This document shows, piece by piece, positions 22,814 to 33,023 of a stretch of DNA of 64,000 nucleotides (the stretch's first letter is position 1; each line of letters opens with the position of its first letter). The DNA comes from Acorus gramineus (Eukaryota; Streptophyta; Magnoliopsida; Acorales; Acoraceae): assembly GCA_030737835.1 (NCBI GenBank), contig CM060850.1:29429716-29493715 (forward strand), read 5' to 3'. Made by a program: the position numbers and the translations under genes. The notes below the pieces were generated by a model. It was not told where the DNA came from, ran no database searches, and saw nothing but the letters and a program-made list of their open reading frames with translations.

Positions 22814-23272
22814 ACTATGAAGCACTGATACGGACACAGCGACACTGCAATTTTTTAAAAAATAGAACTCATGTACTGCTAGGACACGACAACAAATAAA
22901 TTAATATAATAAATAAATATGTATCACTATTTTATATAAACAAACACATTTCATTTAATTCACTATTAATAACCAATTATATAAACTAATAAATCATTAT
23001 TTTAAACTAATAAATTGTTATTTTTTTAATCTTAATAAAGAGATTTTGTTTAAATGAGTTGTTCTAGGCAGTTTTAAATAGGTTGAATACTTGTAGACTA
23101 TGTTTGAGTCTTCATTTTTTTTTTCTTTTTTATTTTTTGGTTGAAATTGGCTGGGCCGTGTCCCAGCCGTGTCCAAGACAAAGTGAATGCAGACACGGTT
23201 GGAGCCGTGTCCTTGCCGTGTCCGTGTCCGATACGGGTACGGGGCCTCCGATGAAGTGTCCGTGCTTTGTAG
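22814..23272. mobile_element. 459-bp terminal-inverted-repeat element with 8-bp target duplication
   Basis: The left end is CTATGAAGCACTGATACGG; the right end, as reverse complement, is CTACAAAGCACGGACAC. Subterminal GTGTCC/GGACAC words cluster at both ends. The exact 8-mer GGTATAAA flanks both sides (22806-22813 and 23273-23280). An 8-bp duplication favours a hAT-like non-autonomous element. There is no transposase frame. Confidence 0.83.
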
Positions 23273-23280
23273 GGTATAAA

Positions 23281-23668
23281 TGTATAATATGCCATTCCAA
23301 CATCCCCTGAGATCAGTATCAGGGCTTAATTTAGTTCAGTGAGGAGATAATTATTATTTATTATCACAAAATAAACAATTTATTCCACCCTTCTTCACGA
23401 AATAAACAATTTATTCCACCCGTCCTCGGGGTCCTTCTTCGGTAGAGCCCTTCTCTACTAGGAGGGATATTTTCCCGGGTTAAGTTTTAGTAGATTGATA
23501 TTTCGCATTTGTATTTTCTTTCTAACTTTGTTTCTTATATATTGGGCATCATTCTACAATTTATAAAATTTTGGAGGCTGATTGTCTATCTTTTCTTTAA
23601 AAAAAAAAAATAAACAAGGTGGTAATGTTTTTTTGTATAGCCTCTACATTGAATTTTGCTTGCTTCAG
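23281..23668. other. Intergenic DNA with a small repeat
   Basis: The phrase AAATAAACAATTTATTCCAC occurs twice in near tandem at about 23368-23387 and 23400-23419. Otherwise nothing was recognised. Confidence 0.5.
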
Positions 23669-23847
23669 TACTCTAACAAGTGCCAGGATAAGGTTATGAA
23701 TGTTTACCCAGTTAGATTGTTGCAGCTTGATTGCCTGATTGAGCATCCAGTGAAAGATCATCATTACAGAAGTACGGATGAAAGGAATCTGGACTTGCAC
23801 AGTTGCACTGATAAAGACCCAACTGGAAGTTTTAATCCTCATGAAAG
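23669..23847 (+). other. Orphan exon-like open segment, function unknown
   Basis: A 179-nt open segment bordered by an acceptor-like TTGCTTCAG and a donor-like AAAG/GTAAC. It would encode about 60 residues, including KVMNVYPVRLLQLDCLIEHP and LHSCTDKDPTGSF, with codon use more gene-like than the surroundings. I cannot assign a family. A possible short terminal exon near 24186 would add two residues and a stop. It may be a relic of a gene fragment or an unrecognised gene. Confidence 0.3.
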
Positions 23848-26054
23848 GTAACAGACAAAATAGGATGGATTTCATATCATATTTGATGGAAACACACAGC
23901 TTTTAATTTCATTTGGCAGTATGTATGAATTATGGTGACACCCAAGGCAGCTCAACTTTTTCTTTGTTTGTTCTTTTTCTGTATGGGATTTTGCAGTGAC
24001 TTGAACTCCCCTACAATGATGAAATGCATTAATTGAATTTTCTTGTTAGAGATTGATTTCTTGAAAATAAGTTTCAGATTTCAAGTATTTGTAATTGCTA
24101 GGCAAAACTATTGTACAGGGGCCCATAACGCAATCAGTGTGAGCATATCTTATCCTGCAATTTGGTCTGCTTGGCCTGATACAGGAAAAAATGAATAACA
24201 GTGGAGATAGGAAGAGATCAAAAGTGATTACAGGTACTTAAGTAAATTCAAATTTTTTTTAAAGAAAATATTAATGAAGAATGTTTAAGGAGGCTAGTAA
24301 TCGGCCACAAGCAAGTCTACTAGAGCTGGGCTCCTAGTATAGGTAGAGGACGTTGTTATACACAGTCCTATTTACATTGAAATGGCTCATTGAAATAAAT
24401 ATATAATTTTTTGCTTTTTTTATTGATAAATTTATATAATTCATTAAAGTATATATCTCATTTTATAAAGTATATGTTTCATATATGAAGTATACACCTT
24501 TAAAAGAAATCAAGATTGAAGTAATGGATAGGCAATGTTTTTTTTTTTTTTATCAGCTTATAATTAGTATGGATTTACACCAGTTTACATTTACTTTTAT
24601 CAGATAAACATTTGAAAACTCTCTCAATTCAATACATGGTTTGTGAAGATGAAGCCAACTCACATCAGTATGGGCTAGGGCTAGTAGGCATCCATGTAAA
24701 TGATGCTTAGAATCCTTCATTCATGTTATAATTGAATTTCCAAATTAAATTTCTTTTATTTTTCATTCTCATATAATCTATCAGAATTAATTTCCCAAGG
24801 AATGAGAAATTTTTCCTGACTTGTATCTTTTGACATGTCAGATATGTGCAATGGCTTATCCATTGTAGTATGAATCACGGACCTTTTATGTTCTCCAAAG
24901 CTTTACAACAAAGAAGTTGAAAACTAATTTCTATCCCGGATAAGATTACAAGGCTGATTCATCAGATGAATAAAGCTGAATACAAAATCTGTGGTCCTTT
25001 TAATTTGGTCGTCCACAGAAGTTTCATATTTGCTTACATAAGAATGTCGACGCGGAGAAAAATGAGCCACTCAACCATATCACCCTTTTCAACTCAGATG
25101 ATGCAAACCTGACTGTCAGACTGTCTTGTATAATGACATGTCATACAAAAGATTCAGATTTTGTGTTCATTTATATAAATATAATGTGTGTGTATATATA
25201 TATATATACTCACAAAATAGTGGTATGATGCAGTTCATATGATCTGTGTGAATCGCGTATATAAAAAAAATATATCATTTTATTAAAATATATATCTCAT
25301 TGTTTTATATGTGCATACCTTGATAAAAAGATGTATATATACTGTTGAGATTGTATATTATCATTTCACTGTATTTATGATTTATTTGATACAATCAAAG
25401 ACATTAAATTTTGTAAATGAGTTCAAGGTGATTACTCTTCTCCAATTGCATCACATATTACATTTGGATGAGTTTGAAGAATAATGATGTAAACGAGCAC
25501 ATAGCGTAATTAATAGATATGTGATAAGTCATTAATATAATAAAGTATTTATTTGATATTGATAAAAAAAAAAAAAACTATTGATATTTCTTTTTAATAA
25601 AATACTAAATTTAAAATATATTATTCAGCCACTTCCACGGTCATACTTGCAACGTGGCGCATATGAAACCACCTAATTTAGTCCAAAATACTGCGATGCG
25701 ATCATATATATTTTATTAAAAAATAAAAATAAAAAACTTAAATTCATTCGAGCAGTCACATCATTTTTTGCGGCCTACACAAGTGGATGACTAATGATCA
25801 ATTCATCGTTTTCAGATATTTAATTCAAGTAGACTCCACGAAAAGATATTTAAAAAATAAATAAAATATTCCAAACAAAATTTTTCCTTAAGTGTTCCTT
25901 TAGAATAAGATACAGTGAACACCAAACTGATCTTCAACTAAACATATTTGTTGGAGCAATAAATGTAGGACTTTCATTTACATGTATAAGGTATATACGT
26001 ACTAGCAGTAGTAGGTGGGTGACTGTATTGTACGTATGGAATCATCCTGTTGAG
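23848..26054. other. AT-rich intergenic DNA, no gene seen
   Basis: Includes a TG/TA microsatellite near 25187-25208 and A/T-rich tracts. A block near 25230-25260 (CAGTTCATATGATCTGTGTG) resembles the arm of the foldback element at 57.2 kb. No coding structure was found. Confidence 0.5.
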
Positions 26055-26130
26055 TGACGTGGCTCATTTCCAACCACCAGGCACTGTGACGTGGTACTCA
26101 CGTGCATGGTATGTGCTCTCTCTATAGATA
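26055..26130 (+). promoter_or_regulatory. LOL1 promoter with ACGT-core cluster and TATA-like box
   Basis: Two copies of TGACGTGG (26055-26062 and 26087-26094) and one palindromic G-box CACGTG (26099-26104) lie within 50 bp, followed by TATAGATA at 26123-26130. ACGT cores are targets of bZIP/bHLH factors and often act in abscisic-acid, light or stress responses when clustered. A long leader, probably with an intron (possible donor AAAG/GTAAGA near 26319), separates this from the start codon. Confidence 0.55.
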
Positions 26131-26776
26131 GAACTCTCACACACACACTGTCTAATGGAGGGAGAGTTGAGAGTGACACAAGCCTGATCTTGAAATGCTA
26201 CCAGCAGAGAATTAAATATGTGTTGTTGTTTTATTTTTTCAAAGGTAGAAAAACTTGCCTACACTTCCTTGTTGTAGAAGTAGAACCCAACTTTAGTTAG
26301 AGTCACTCATTTTAGAAAGGTAAGAGACATATTAATGGATAAGAAACACATCACTAATGTTTTTCTCATCAAATTATCCAAAACCAATCTCTCTCTCTCA
26401 CTCACAATCTTTAATTTTGCAGAGGTACTACTGTTGCTAACTTTTCTGCAGTACACCATGTTATCCTCTCATTACATCATTGATTGCTTGTCCACATTTT
26501 TTGTTCATTATCCAAGTTCAGCTTTTCATGGAGAAATTTCAGCTTGATTGGATGAGTCTTTGGTTCAAATGTTGGTCTGCATGCATGGAATTCTGTTTTT
26601 TGGAATATATTTCAGACTCAGGATTCTCTTTTTGAGTTTTTCCTTGGTGTTTTTTTTTTTTTTTTTTTTATCCCCACCAGATTTGAAATGGGAGATTGAA
26701 TTTCCTTCTCTTAATGAGGCATTAGTCCTATAAGAGATTGTACAACAGACTGACAGCCCTGCTAGAAGGTGGAGCA

Positions 26777-29082
26777 ATGCCGGTTCCTCTCGCGCCATAC
26801 CCGAGAACTCCGGTGCCGTTCACACCACCAAATGGTGCTTCCCTCTTAGCCTCTCTCTTCCATGTTCAGCTTGAAAAACTGGATCTCTTGTGCTTCTTGG
26901 TGTGTTTTTTTGTTTTTGTTTGTTGTCAAAATACCACTTCAGAATGGCTGTTGAAAAGCTAATCATGTGTGGAGATCTTGAGATCCCTATTTTTGTCTAT
27001 GTTTTGAATGGTAACATATTGATGAAAGTCTACTTGTATTGATAATAAATATTTTCCTTCATTTCTATAATTTTGACCAATTATTTTCAATGAAGCATAA
27101 ATTGAATGAATGGATATTGTTTAGCTTCCTTTATTGTTTTTCAAAACTGATAGCGACTGTTCAAGAACTTATACATCACATTATATATGCACATATAAAT
27201 ATAACTCAAAAGCGTGGAACTATGTTTTCATTTTGTGTGACTGAAAATCACAATAAATAGTTGAAAACATGCAGAATCATATTCAGAAATCATGTGCATC
27301 ACTTATGTCTGGGAAGATTCAAACTCCATGTGGGTTCAAAGGAGTTATGTTAGTCTATAAAAACCTGCTTTTGTTGAGTTGAAGATGAAAAACTCCTCTG
27401 TTTTCTATTATTCTGGATGAGGTATGTAGTCCTATATTTATCTTACAAATTAGAAAGAAAAAAATCCATATCAATCAGTTGTTTTCACAATCAATTCTTA
27501 GATATTAATAGAACACTATAAAATTTTGTGATATATTGCGGATGAATTGAAGTATCACAAGAATTTGGACTAGTCTCTGTAAATATTCCTTATTCTTCTA
27601 ATTGAGATGATGTGTCTATGTATTTCCTTCATTATGGGTGTAGTTACAAACATATACCCTGTTTTCACTTACCTTGACCTCTGTTGCTTCACAATTTTAT
27701 GGTTTCCCTTCTTGCTTTATATTCTTTTGTAGTTCATAAACTTTTAGGGTTCCTTCGATATGGCTAATTAAACTTTCACCTTTTTTTTTCAGGTGCACAG
27801 AGTCAACTTGTGTGTTCAGGCTGTAGAAACCTCTTACTTTATCCAGCTGGAGCAACATCTGTTTGTTGCGCTGTGTGCAATGCAGTCACTCCAGTTCCAC
27901 CTCCAGGTACTCTCTCTCTCTCTCTCTCCCTACAATTTTAAAGTTCAAAATTTTATGAGATATTCAAATTTTGAAACCACCCTATTCTGCTTGTTGATGT
28001 GAAAAAAGGAACTTAACTGCATTATTTTGATTTAAAGATCGATGATCAATCGATTATAAATTTTTGACTAAAATCCCAACCATGGAGTACTTATGAGCTA
28101 AGTAATGCTAATAAACCCAAGTGGATCTCAACAACATAACAGCTAGACAGAAATACATTCGTCTTTCTAATCTTTGGGAAGCGTCTGTTCATTGTTTATT
28201 TCAAATTCACTATAGAATGATGACTATGCTACTGTTTCTTATTGTCTTCATTTTCATGACTGATCTGGACAGATAAATTGTAAATGAATGATTTTCTATG
28301 TTATGTTGTACCTGGAGCAGGAACAGAAATGGCTCATTTGGTTTGTGGAGGATGCCATACTCCTTTGATGTATATTCGTGGAGCGACTAGTGTACAATGC
28401 TCTTGTTGCCACACAATCAACCTGGCCATGGAAGGTGAGAAAATCAGAAATGGTTTCTATGTGATTATACTTGATAAACTTGAAATAGGCTCTTTCGACT
28501 ATACATTATAGTTATTGTTATTAAACAGAAAGATACGGAGTATGATAGCTGAGTGATCTGGCCCTCAAATCTTCAGTAGAACATTGTTGTCAAGATGGAA
28601 TAAGGTTTATCTAAGCATCTGAAGATGAAACCTTTTGATTCTGAAAATGAGATGATGAAAAAAACAAGATGTTGCAGAACCATCAATTTGACTATCTTTC
28701 AATGACATCACACTTGTCTCAAAATTCACTCAAGGAATCCTGATTTTCCGCATATTTATTTGCAGCGAATCAGGTTGCACATGTGAACTGTGGAAACTGT
28801 CGCATGCTATTGATGTACCAATATGCAGCACGATCTGTGAAATGTGCAGTATGCAGTTTTGTGACATCAGTTGGGGTTAGTGTGCATGGAAATTATGATA
28901 TATATTAGTTATTTAATTTACTACCCCTTTTGAAGATCCATACATTTGTACTCATTAAACAACTCTGCCTTTAGGTTGTCAAAATGAAAAGGGTATCAAT
29001 GCTTTCTTTTATTCATCAAGATTGTGTTTTTTTTTTTCTTTCACAGGCCTCCCCAAGCACAGAACAGAAGTTCAATAACTGA
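26777..29082 (+). CDS. LOL1: LOL1-type LSD1-family zinc-finger protein
   Basis: Exons 26777-26834, 27793-27906, 28321-28434, 28766-28875 and 29047-29082 give 143 residues; Arabidopsis LOL1 has 154. The N-terminus MPVPLAPYP is characteristic. Three LSD1-type C2C2 zinc fingers of pattern CxxCRxxLxYxxGAxSVxCxxC lie at residues 25-48, 64-87 and 102-125, and the tail ends KFNN. LOL1 is known as a positive regulator of plant cell death acting against LSD1, and the family also affects copper/zinc superoxide dismutase expression. Fingers 1 and 2 are each encoded by a 114-nt exon with phase-1 borders, suggesting growth by exon duplication. All Zn-ligand cysteines are present. A CT-repeat follows the second donor at 27910. 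Confidence 0.95.
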
Positions 29083-30251
29083 AACTCCAAGGAAATATCA
29101 ATAACTGGTAAGCCATAACTTCTGCAAGTTTGTTTTCTCTTCGGAGGGGGAACACTAGACTATTATGTCAGTCAGCAGCTGAAGAAGGCCATTTCTAGCC
29201 AATTTGTTGTCAGGAAGTTAAAATGTAAAGAGTTCTTCTGTTGAGTTACTTTTCTCCCAATAAGAAGTTTTGGCAGGTGTGTGTGTAAGAGATAATAAGG
29301 CGCGAATTAGGAAAAGTCACCGTATTTAGTTGAATTTTTCCCCCTTCTAGCTCTGTTAAGTTGAGTGAGGTTTATGTGAGGTTTGTCTAGCATATATAAG
29401 TTCCCTTGTTGTATCAGTTCTTCAACTCTTGAACAATTTGCAAAAAATGCCTGTTAGCTTTGTATGTAGACATGAAAGTGAAGGGATGATAAAACATTTA
29501 GTTATCTGAGATGGATTGAATTTATTATATCAAAATTGTGGAAATGTAATTATTCTCAGCTTTCCATGAATCAGAAGTTGAGTTTCAAGAAGCACTTTCA
29601 GTATTGCTTCTCTTGGATAACTGAATTTGTTTAGGATCAATATGAATGTATCTGGATAGAAACATATCAACATTGCATGGAGAAGTTGAAAAAATCTGAA
29701 GTACTATAGAAAACATTCCTACTAAAATGCTGCATGGATTCAATGAATCTGCGGTTGCGGTTGCGCTGTAATTTAAACTAATATTACTGAGAACACCAGA
29801 TGATGGACTTAACCGCATTTTGATAATTCGTTATTCGAGAAGGTGGAAGAGAAGGACCACCACCACTTGATGAAGACAGCAAGTCTCAACCAAGTTCCAA
29901 ACAGAACCTCCTTGTGGATACCCAATAAGCAAAAGTGGTCCTCCTGTTGTTATCAGAAATTCAGTGTGAATCAAGTTGTTTAGTCCCCCCCTCCTAACAA
30001 ACAAACAAAAACCCAATCCACAATGAACAAATCAAGCGATTAGTGATCTATTCTGGATCCCAAAGAATCTCATAAATTGAGTGGCTGCGCTTCTCTTGCA
30101 ATGTTGAAGACATATGAGGCAGATGTTTAAATCATACCTTGACATATATACATATATATGAGAAGAGATTAGGTACCAGGGGTGTACTGTGTGGACAAGG
30201 AAGTATCGTACAGCATCACGTAATCGTCATAAATTATAATGATTATGTGAT
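29083..30251. other. Intergenic DNA between LOL1 and the PPR gene
   Basis: It contains the LOL1 3' UTR. Short frames on both strands show no domain and no gene is supported. Confidence 0.5.
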
Positions 30252-30283
30252 GCGGTGGACTCTTACCGGTAAGAGTCTACCGC
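30252..30283. repeat. 32-bp near-perfect palindrome
   Basis: The halves GCGGTGGACTCTTACC and GGTAAGAGTCTACCGC are inverted copies with one mismatched pair and no spacer. It lies about 210 bp upstream of the PPR start and within a weaker longer inverted arrangement (GCATCACGTAATCG and CGCATAATCGCAG). Confidence 0.8.
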
Positions 30284-30382
30284 ATAATCGCAGTCCAATC
30301 ACAATATCCCGCAATCAGACGGTGATTACAATGCAGCACAATGCAGCCCTGCCCACATGGTGCACCTCTAACCGCACTTAAT

Positions 30383-30384
<2 letters not shown>

Positions 30385-30420
<36 letters not shown>

Positions 30421-30422
30421 TC
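30385..30422. repeat. C11 run followed by CT microsatellite
   Basis: A run of 11 C (30385-30395) is followed by about 13 TC/CT units. It lies about 70 bp upstream of the PPR start, a position where CT-rich leaders are common in plants. Confidence 0.85.
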
Positions 30423-30492
30423 AGCATATTCATAGTGGATAGTTTTATGTAGGACTTCAATTAGCTTTGAAACCAACTTACCTTCCCAGACA

Positions 30493-32597
30493 ATGCCTTC
30501 CTCATGCCTCTCCATCCAACACAACCCAACACCACCACCACAAACTCCCACCAAAAGGACCCAACCCATGCTCTCCCCTCTCTTGGAGAGGAGGATTTCA
30601 AGCTTCAAAAACCTCCAACAAATCCACGCCCAGTTAATCACTACGGGGCTCATCCACCACCCACCACATCTCACCAAGCTCCTCTCACACTCCCTCTCCA
30701 ACAGTCTAAGCTACGCTTGCACCCTCTTCAAACACACACACATCCAACACTATAATACAATCCTCTACAACACCATCATCAGAGGCCTTGTGGACCACAA
30801 CTCACCAGAACAAGCCATCTTGTCCTATGTGGAGATGCTCCTCCAAGAGCTCCTCCCCGACAGGTTCACCTACCCATCACTGCTCAAGGCCTGTGCCCAG
30901 TTGTTGGCACTCAATGTGGGGAAGGCCTTGCATGGTCAGGCTGTCAGGTTTGGCCTTGACTATGATCTTTACATAGAGACTACACTGATCACCATGTATG
31001 CAGCTTGTGGGGATGTGAATTCAGCAAGGAAGGTTTTTGATAGAATGGGTGATCAGAAGACAAGAAACCTTGTTGTTTGGACTTCAATGATAAGTGGGTA
31101 TGTGAAAAACCAATCACCCAGAGCGGCATTGGCTTTGGTCAGTGAAATGGAAAGGCAGGGCCAAGTACCTGATGAGGTGACCATGGTGAGTGCATTGAGT
31201 GCCTGTGGTGATCTGAAGGACTTGAGTTGTGGAAAGAAGCTTCATTTGCATATCGAAAGATCGAAAATGAAAGTATGTGTTGTCCTCGGAACCGCCATTG
31301 TTGATATGTACGCAAAATGCGGGGATTTTAAGTCGGCGAGACAGGTTTTCGATGCAATGCATGAGAGGAATGTCGTCGCCTGGTCTGCTATGATATCGGG
31401 CTATGCTCGAAACAACCGAAGTGGAGAGGCTATAAAAACGTTTGATAAGATGGTGAGAGAATCCGATCAGAAGCCAAATGAGGTCACGATCATGGCGGTG
31501 CTTTCGGCTTGCGCTCAGTCTGGCAATTCGACTCTAGGAAGCTGGGTCGATAGTTACATCAATAAAGCGCGGTTGAGTCGAACCATCAACCTCCAAAACT
31601 CACTCATGGACATGTATGCGAAATGCGGACGCATCGATAACGCTCGTCAGATCTTCAATTACATGCCAGAGAAGGACATTGTCTCGTGGAATACCATGAT
31701 CGCTGGGCTCGCGCTTCATGGACTCGGAGAGCAGGCTTTGGTCCTCTTCTCTCAAATGCAGTCACAAGGCGTTCGACCAGACGACATAACATTCATCGGA
31801 GTTCTGTCCGCCTGTAGCCATGCAGGGTTTGTCGAAGAAGGGCGACGATTTTATGCAAACATGACTGCGAAGCACGGAATTGAACCAAAATTGGAACACT
31901 ATGGGTGCATGGTTGACATTCTTAGCCGAGCCGGGCTATTACTGGAAGCGGAAGAGTTCATCGAAGCAATGCCAATGGAACCTAATGGAGCAGCCTGGGG
32001 GGCTCTGCTCAGTGGATGCAGGGTGCACAACAATGTAGAGATAGCTGAGAGAGCAGCCAAGCATCTCATGCGTATCGAACCTAACAACGACGGCATCTAC
32101 GTCCTTCTCTCAAACATCTTCGCTGGGCGGAAGCAGTGGAAGTCAAGAAGGGGAGGATTCTGATGCATGAGAGAGGAATCCGAAAGACGCCCGGTTGTAG
32201 CTCAGTCGTCGTCAATGGCATCTTCTATGAGTTCATTGTGGGAGACCACTCGCACCCGGAATCGGAAGACGTGTATTCGATGTTGGATTATGTGATTCAG
32301 AGGTTGAGATTGGCAGGGTATGTGGTGGACACGTCGGAGGTGGTGCTGAACATTGATGAGGAAGAGAAGGAAGACTCGGTTTCACAGCACGGCGAGAAGA
32401 TGGCGGTCTGTTTCGGGTTGATGAAGACAAGGCCAGGGGATGAGCTGCTCATCATGAAGAACCTGAGGATGTGTGGGGACTGCCATTCCGCGTTCAAGTA
32501 CATTTCGAAGGTTTTTGCGAGGGTGATCGTCGTTAGAGACCGCAGCAGGTTCCATCGTTTCGTAGATGGATCATGTTCTTGCAGGGATTACTGGTGA
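30493..32597 (+). pseudogene. PLS-class DYW pentatricopeptide repeat protein with one frameshift
   Basis: The first frame (30493 to about 32139) encodes a Ser/Pro/Thr-rich N-terminus, then many tandem PPR motifs with signatures such as LITMYAACGDVNSARKVFD and MIAGLALHGLGEQALVLFSQ. A frame change near 32139-32143 moves reading by one base; the new frame to 32597 carries the E/E+ extension with GIRKTPGCSSVVVNG and a full DYW domain: HGE, CGDC and a terminal CSCRDYW. DYW proteins edit C to U in organelle RNA, and the HxE...CxxC deaminase ligands are intact. The break loses 1 or 4 nt in a GGAAG context. Everything else is well preserved, so this is a very recent null allele, a sequencing error, or less likely a tiny intron. 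The intact length would be about 700 residues. The RNA target is unknown. Confidence 0.85.
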
Positions 32598-33023
32598 AGA
32601 TGGGGAAGTCAGATGTCTTGGAGAGTTGTAGACTCAGTTTTTCTTCCCAGGAGCTCCTGTGGGGAATTAAAAAACAGGTGCCCATGCAAACTAGATAATA
32701 AACAAAATTTGAAGCAAGTGAACAGCACTGAATCGATTGTAATATTAAATAAAACAGATTACATGTATCAATTTCATTATACAATCATTGTACCCTATTT
32801 ATTGATGTTCCATTTTGCCCGGAAACAAATTTGTTCAAGGAATTTTGTCACCTGGTACCACTCAGAACCCCTATGAATAACTGATAGAACGAGAACCGGA
32901 CCACTGTTCTAAGAGTTTCTCTGTATCAGATTACATGTAAATTGACAATAATGCTCGAGGAGTCATGTATTTAAATTATTTGAACAGATTTAGTTGCATA
33001 TCACGGAAGAAGGGTTAACATCC
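32598..33023. other. Convergent 3' ends of the PPR and CHY1 genes
   Basis: The + strand PPR gene and the - strand CHY1 gene end 426 bp apart. Both 3' UTRs must fit here, so transcripts may overlap in antisense. No other feature was seen. Confidence 0.55.

Noticed and set aside
32136..32163. Tiny intron or programmed frameshift explaining the PPR frame change
   Set aside because: No GT-AG pair of plausible intron length at the break, and programmed shifting is not known in this family; a small deletion or sequencing error is simpler.
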